Of a stretch of 64,000 nucleotides of DNA, positions 59,831 through 64,000 are shown one piece after another. The notes beneath the pieces are model-generated. The model worked only from the letters and a program-made list of their open reading frames with translations, had not been told where the DNA came from and did not search any database. Where the stretch lies: the NCBI GenBank assembly GCA_018268055.1, contig JAFDXF010000080.1:45416-109415 (forward strand). Direction: 5' to 3'. Each line of letters starts with the position of its first letter. Within the stretch, counting starts at the first letter, position 1. Position numbers and translations under genes: made by a program. Source of the stretch: Bacteroidota bacterium. Lineage in GTDB: Bacteria; Bacteroidota; Bacteroidia; Chitinophagales; Chitinophagaceae.

Positions 59831-59864
59831 AAGGCTGCAAGACTTTTCTGGCAGCCTTTTTTGT
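59831..59864 (+). terminator. Terminator after the barrel gene
   Basis: AAGGCTGC (59831-59838) pairs with GCAGCCTT (59851-59858), loop of 12 bases that may pair further, followed by TTTTGTG. Confidence 0.8.
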
Positions 59865-59918
59865 GTTGATAACACTCTAATCACTCATTTTGACAGTATT
59901 TTTTCATAGGCATAAAAC

Positions 59919-59949
59919 TTGACAATACTGGCATACTGTTATACTTTTA
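59919..59949 (+). promoter_or_regulatory. Probable lon promoter region
   Basis: TTG at 59919-59921, 20 bases, then TACTTTTA at 59942-59949, close to the Bacteroidota promoter. The same spot also reads TTGACA-N15-TATACT. Inverted ATACTG/CAGTAT words surround it (59896-59938), which could be an operator; this is only a suggestion. Confidence 0.4.
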
Positions 59950-60006
59950 CCGCTTCTTGATGATTGGAAAAATGTAAGTGACAGATTGTCTAAAGAATAT
60001 TGAATT

Positions 60007-62412
60007 ATGAATTTGAATGATATAATACTACGACCTGAAGATGAAACGGATTTTATGCCCATCATACCTCTTAATGAAAATGAAGAGCAAGATCCGAATA
60101 GTGTAGAGATTCCTGCAGAAATAGCTTTACTTCCTTTAAGAAATACAGTTCTTTTTCCCGGTGTGGTTTTGCCCATCACTGTTGGGCGAGATAAAAGTAT
60201 CAAAGCGGTAAACGATGCTTATCGCGGCGATAAACTAATTGGGGTGGTTGCTCAAAAAGACAGTAATGTAGAAGACCCGTTGGTGCGTGATTTGGAGAAT
60301 GTAGGCACCGTTGCCAAAATTGTAAAGTTGATCAAAATGCCCGATGGCGGCACTACCATTATTATACAAGGCAAAAGTCGTTTCTCCATTGAGGCAATCG
60401 TAGAAGAAGACCCATATTTTCGGGCTCGCATCAAAAAATTGGATGAAGAAGAATCGCCAACAGACGAAGATTTTAATGCTTATGTAGCAAATATCAAAGA
60501 CCTGGCAGCAGATATTGTGCAGCTTTCTCCCAATATTCCTTCGGAGGCTTCAATAATTTTACGCAACATTGAAAATCCATCTTTCTTAATACACTTCGTT
60601 TCCAGCAATCTGAATACAGATATAAAAGATAAACAGAAACTTCTTGAACTGAATAAAATCAGAGATCGTGCAGATATGCTGATGAAACTGTTGCAAAAGG
60701 AACTTCAGTTTGCAGAGCTGAGAAATAAAGTAACCACTAAAACAAGAACAGAGATTGACAAGCAGCAGCGAGAATATTTCTTGCAGCAGCAAATGAAAAG
60801 CATCAAGGAAGAGTTGGGCGGTGATAGCAATCAGCAAGAGCTGAAAGAAATGCAAAAGAAAGCCGATGCTAAAAAATGGCCTGATGCAGCAAAAGAAATG
60901 TTTAAGAAGGGAATTGAAAAATTGGAACGTATGCATCCCAGCACTCCTGATTATTCAGTGGCGTACAATCATCTTGATTTAATGCTGGAGTTGCCCTGGG
61001 AAGAATATACTGAAGACCATTATGATTTAAAAAGTGCAGAAAAGATTTTGGATACAGATCATTATGGCATGCATAAAATTAAAGAAAGGATTTTAGAATA
61101 TATCGCAGTGTTGAAATTGAAAGGCGATATGAAAAGCCCAATCCTTTGCTTTGTTGGTCCTCCGGGTATTGGTAAAACATCATTGGGGCGAAGCATTGCC
61201 AATGCAATCGGCAGAAAATATGTGCGACTAAGCTTAGGCGGATTACATGATGAGAGTGAAATAAGAGGTCATCGTAAAACATATATTGGCGCAATGCCGG
61301 GCAGAATATTACAATCCGTTCGCAAAGTCAAATCATCCAATCCTGTGATGATACTGGATGAAATAGATAAAGTAGGAAATGATTTCAGAGGAGATCCTTC
61401 TTCTGCATTATTAGAAGTATTGGATCCGGAGCAGAACAATAATTTCTATGACAACTATTTGGAGCTGGAGTATGATTTGAGTAAAGTCTTATTTATTGCT
61501 ACGGCAAACAATATTCAAAACATTCAACCCGCATTGCGTGACAGACTTGAGATTATTGAACTGAGTGGATATGCTGTGGAAGAAAAAGTTGAAATTGCGA
61601 AACGACATTTATTGCCGAAGCAAAAAGAACTACATGGATTAAAAAGCTCAGCTTTTAAGATAAGTGATAAAGTAGTAGAAAAAATAATTCAGGATTATAC
61701 TCGAGAAAGTGGGGTACGAGAGTTGGACAGGCAACTTGCTTCTGTGATGCGATATCAAGCAAGGCAATTGGCAACAAAAGATAAATTAAAACCAACTGTA
61801 AGCAGTGAGGATATTGAAAAAATATTGGGCAAGCCAAGATACAGCAATGATATTTATAAAACTGCGAATATGGCCGGTGTGGCAGTTGGTCTTGCCTGGA
61901 CGTATGTAGGAGGAGATATTTTATTTATTGAGGTAAGCTTGAGTGACGGAAAAGGAGATTTAAAACTAACAGGAAATCTCGGTAATGTGATGAAAGAAAG
62001 TGCCAGTACTGCTTTGACTTACTTGCAATCCAATGCAAAAAAGTATGATATAGATGCTACATTGTTTGAAAAGAAAAACATTCACATACACGTACCTGAA
62101 GGCGCAGTGCCAAAAGATGGCCCCAGTGCAGGCGTGACGATGATGACAGCAATTGCATCAGCACTTACGGGTAAGCGAGTAAAACCTTTTTTAGCAATGA
62201 CCGGTGAAATAACTTTACGTGGTCAGGTATTACCGGTGGGTGGTATTAAAGAAAAAGTATTGGCTGCAAAAAGAGCCGGGTTGAAAGAGATATTGATGTG
62301 TTGGCAAAATGAAAAAGATGTGCAGGAAATAGATTCTGATTTTATTAAGGGCATTAAATTTCATTATGTGAAAACAATGAATCAGGTTTTAGAAATAGCA
62401 CTGGTAGGATAG
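60007..62412 (+). CDS. lon: ATP-dependent Lon protease
   Basis: An 801-residue Lon with the three usual parts. The N-domain begins with EIALLPLRNTVLFPGVVLPI and contains the substrate-recognition coiled region. The AAA+ module has Walker A in FVGPPGIGKTSLGRSIA, Walker B in VMILDEIDKVGND and the sensor region LFIATANNIQNIQPALRDRL. The protease domain has the catalytic serine in PKDGPSAGVTMMTA and the catalytic lysine in GGIKEKVLAAKRAG (Ser-Lys dyad). It degrades damaged and regulatory proteins. Cytoplasmic, hexameric. The porQ gene follows after only 16 bp, so they are probably cotranscribed. Confidence 0.97.
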   Translation: MNLNDIILRPEDETDFMPIIPLNENEEQDPNSVEIPAEIALLPLRNTVLFPGVVLPITVGRDKSIKAVNDAYRGDKLIGVVAQKDSNVEDPLVRDLENVGTVAKIVKLIKMPDGGTTIIIQGKSRFSIEAIVEEDPYFRARIKKLDEEESPTDEDFNAYVANIKDLAADIVQLSPNIPSEASIILRNIENPSFLIHFVSSNLNTDIKDKQKLLELNKIRDRADMLMKLLQKELQFAELRNKVTTKTRTEIDKQQREYFLQQQMKSIKEELGGDSNQQELKEMQKKADAKKWPDAAKEMFKKGIEKLERMHPSTPDYSVAYNHLDLMLELPWEEYTEDHYDLKSAEKILDTDHYGMHKIKERILEYIAVLKLKGDMKSPILCFVGPPGIGKTSLGRSIANAIGRKYVRLSLGGLHDESEIRGHRKTYIGAMPGRILQSVRKVKSSNPVMILDEIDKVGNDFRGDPSSALLEVLDPEQNNNFYDNYLELEYDLSKVLFIATANNIQNIQPALRDRLEIIELSGYAVEEKVEIAKRHLLPKQKELHGLKSSAFKISDKVVEKIIQDYTRESGVRELDRQLASVMRYQARQLATKDKLKPTVSSEDIEKILGKPRYSNDIYKTANMAGVAVGLAWTYVGGDILFIEVSLSDGKGDLKLTGNLGNVMKESASTALTYLQSNAKKYDIDATLFEKKNIHIHVPEGAVPKDGPSAGVTMMTAIASALTGKRVKPFLAMTGEITLRGQVLPVGGIKEKVLAAKRAGLKEILMCWQNEKDVQEIDSDFIKGIKFHYVKTMNQVLEIALVG

Positions 62413-62428
62413 GAGTGGGTTTGATATT

Positions 62429-63463
62429 ATGCTATTTTCGCAAAACGTGAAAATCTTACTCTTTATATTTTCATCTTGCGTTTTTTCCGGTGTTGCTGCA
62501 CAGACATTGGGTGGAAATGCTGTATTTAATTTTTTAAAACTTTCTAATACACCACAGTTAACGGGTTTGGGGGGCATCAATGTATCGCAACCTTCGGATG
62601 ATGTCGGGTTGGCGTATAACAATCCTTCCTTATTAAAACCTGAAATGAACCAACAGCTTAATTTGGTATTCAATAATTTTTACTCGGGTATCAATATCTT
62701 TCATTTAAGTGGTGCTTATTATCCTGATAAATCTACAATAGGTTTTGCAGGTGGTATTACTTATTTCAATTATGGTACTGTCACCGAAACAGATGCTGCA
62801 GGAAATGTGTTGGGAAAGTTCAAACCGTTTGATTGGGTAGCACAGGTTTCAGCATCAAAGCCATATTTAGAGAAATGGAATTTTGGCGCTACGCTAAAAT
62901 TTATAAATTCTAATTACGGGCAATACAAATCCAATGGCGTTGCTACCGATGTTGGTGTTTTCTATAATGATACTGCAAAACATTTTTCTGCTTCTTTGCT
63001 AGTCAAAAATATGGGCGTTCAAATTAAAAAATATGAAGGGACAAATGGTGAAGAATTGCCTTTTGATATTCAGGTGGGTATAACCAAGCGACTGAGTAGT
63101 GCTCCTTTTAGTTTTTCACTTACTGCTCAAAGAATTCATCGCTTCAACATTCGGTATGATGATATCAATTTCAATAATCAGAATGGATATGCCAATGCAA
63201 ATACCAATAATTTTTCAGTGGGCAAGTTGATGGACCATTTTGTGTTGGCTACTTCTGTTTTTATAACGGACAGGATTGATGCGCAAGTCGGGTACAATTT
63301 TCTAAGACGAAGGGAATTAAATGTAGGAAATTCCGGAAATGGTTTAAATGGATTTTCTTTGGGCGCCGGTGTGAAGCTTGGTCGGCTACAAATTCGGTAT
63401 GCACGTGCTTGGTATCAAAGTAATACAGCCATCAACCAATTCGGGTTGACAATAAAAAAATAG
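62429..63463 (+). CDS. porQ: Type IX secretion system protein PorQ
   Basis: A 344-residue outer-membrane barrel-type protein with signal peptide NVKILLFIFSSCVFSGVAAQ. After the signal, TLGGNAVFNFLKLSNTPQLT and GLGGINVSQPSDDVGLAYNNP are the PorQ opening. Repeated strands follow (AGGITYFNYGTVTETDAAG, FGATLKFINSNYGQYKSNGV), and the end with GFSLGAGVKLGRLQIRYARA is also characteristic. PorQ belongs to the T9SS attachment complex with PorU, PorV and PorZ in Porphyromonas gingivalis, and helps anchor cargo at the cell surface. It follows lon by 16 bp. The T9SS core genes are elsewhere. Confidence 0.88.
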   Translation: MLFSQNVKILLFIFSSCVFSGVAAQTLGGNAVFNFLKLSNTPQLTGLGGINVSQPSDDVGLAYNNPSLLKPEMNQQLNLVFNNFYSGINIFHLSGAYYPDKSTIGFAGGITYFNYGTVTETDAAGNVLGKFKPFDWVAQVSASKPYLEKWNFGATLKFINSNYGQYKSNGVATDVGVFYNDTAKHFSASLLVKNMGVQIKKYEGTNGEELPFDIQVGITKRLSSAPFSFSLTAQRIHRFNIRYDDINFNNQNGYANANTNNFSVGKLMDHFVLATSVFITDRIDAQVGYNFLRRRELNVGNSGNGLNGFSLGAGVKLGRLQIRYARAWYQSNTAINQFGLTIKK

Positions 63464-63492
63464 GTTGCCTATGTTGAGGCAACCTACTTTTT
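63461..63492 (+). terminator. Terminator overlapping the porQ stop codon
   Basis: A perfect 10-bp stem (63461-63470 with 63477-63486), loop ATGTTG, tail CTTTTTAACG. The TAG stop codon of porQ is the first part of the stem. Confidence 0.88.
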
Positions 63493-63924
63493 AACGTAGA
63501 AAAAAAATCTTACCAATTATTGTTACTGTAAGAAGGCCTTTGTTGTCTTGGCTCCCCCGACTTATCCACTCCTTATTTATAAAAAAACGACTGTAATTCA
63601 ATCATATAGTTTAGCGGAAAACGAATTTTGTTGAGCTAATTGGCTAAAGTGTATAAAATTAGCAACTTAAATATTCAGCAAATTCTACTTCTGTTTGCTT
63701 GATGATGTAAAGTTGATGACAAATACTCTGACGGGAAAAAAGCAGGAAGAATAAACACATCCACTTTTGACCACTTGAGAGTAACAAGCAAAAAAAATCC
63801 ACAAATGTCCATTACACCAAAACATCTTCAATAAAAATTTGGAAATCTGTTTTTAAAATTTATATATTTACTAAAACATTCAAAATTTATTTTTTTGAAT
63901 GTAAACTTAAACCGCCAAACTGCT
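63493..63924. other. Apparently non-coding stretch after porQ
   Basis: About 430 bases with no convincing gene, no tRNA-like or tmRNA-like fold recognised, and no repeat except a short inverted repeat (CATTCAAAA with TTTTGAATG near 63878-63902). Confidence 0.6.
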
Positions 63925-64000
63925 ATGCTGAAAACCGGCATACAATCTATCTTAACAAAAGTCATCAATAATACTACCGCCTTCGACTACTTTCTAAAAG
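63925..64000 (+). CDS. Possible start of a gene cut by the right edge
   Basis: From an ATG at 63925 the frame is open to the window end for 25 codons, beginning MLKTGIQSILTK. It is too short to recognise and there is no clear promoter box. It may be real because normal intergenic distances have already been exceeded. Confidence 0.35.
   Translation, partial: MLKTGIQSILTKVINNTTAFDYFLK

Noticed and set aside
63500..63580. A short minus-strand reading ending in a SYSNNNW-like tail
   Set aside because: Only about 20 codons, with a stop just upstream and no partner; not supported as a gene.
1..64000. CRISPR arrays, tRNA and rRNA genes, insertion sequences
   Set aside because: No regularly spaced repeats with unique spacers, no cloverleaf-like GTTCRA patterns with acceptor pairing, and no transposase-like proteins were recognised.

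Overview
The window is an AT-rich, gene-dense stretch of a chromosome from the phylum Bacteroidota, most probably the family Chitinophagaceae or a close relative (inference). The signs are type IX secretion genes (a PorQ homologue at 62.4 kb and a PorW/SprE-like TPR protein at 35-38 kb), type III glutamine synthetase, two DUF2911 proteins, SusC-type signal words (EVVVTAMGYG), several TAnnTTTG promoter boxes, few Shine-Dalgarno sequences, and a parA-parB-DUF5683-dapB cluster. I see no rRNA, tRNA, CRISPR array, transposase or prophage. The backbone is mostly housekeeping.

Layout. 0-5.7 kb: a minus-strand run of a serine hydrolase cut by the left edge, a small unknown protein, a YgiD-like dioxygenase, an outer-membrane barrel, a DinB-like protein and gamma-glutamyltransferase. 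5.9-13.1 kb: a secreted M14 carboxypeptidase, then a transcription unit with a PIG-L deacetylase, two tiny membrane proteins and a sodium/solute symporter, the last three joined by ATGA overlaps. 13.1-18.3 kb: a DUF2911/TPR protein, an ECF sigma factor with a large anti-sigma-like partner, and a divergent SusC-like/von Willebrand factor A protein. 18.4-22.3 kb: xerD, a lipoprotein, a YkgJ-type cysteine-cluster protein, YraN and manA. 22.4-25.4 kb: the most unusual locus, a putative lipoprotein with a HExxH motif whose signal peptide is separated from its body by a 12-base G/C homopolymer, followed by a tandemly duplicated small exported protein and a decayed copy of the lipoprotein's 3' end.

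25.5-31 kb: a DUF6580-type membrane protein, rnhA, an acyl-CoA carboxylase beta subunit, a YitT protein and ahcY. 31-45 kb: a GNAT acetyltransferase, a PrsW-type protease, PBP1A, the PorW/SprE-like protein, a bactofilin cluster running into AtpZ and a SprT-like protein, another GNAT, a second DUF2911 protein, and the coupled purL-hldD-proC unit. 45.4-53.4 kb: a polytopic membrane protein, glutamine synthetase III, a thioesterase, a second sigma/anti-sigma pair, rdgB, an unknown protein and ilvE. 53.5-64 kb: rpsL-rpsG, dapB-DUF5683-parB-parA, a metallophosphoesterase, an outer-membrane barrel, lon and porQ, then about 0.5 kb with little recognisable content and the possible start of another gene.

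How the genes work together: much of the window serves the envelope and secretion (PBP1A, bactofilin, hldD, PorW, PorQ, ggt, barrels) and peptide or sugar scavenging (M14, PIG-L with symporter, manA). The two ECF sigma/anti-sigma pairs are the clearest regulators. Many operon junctions are convergent and marked by strong hairpin terminators.
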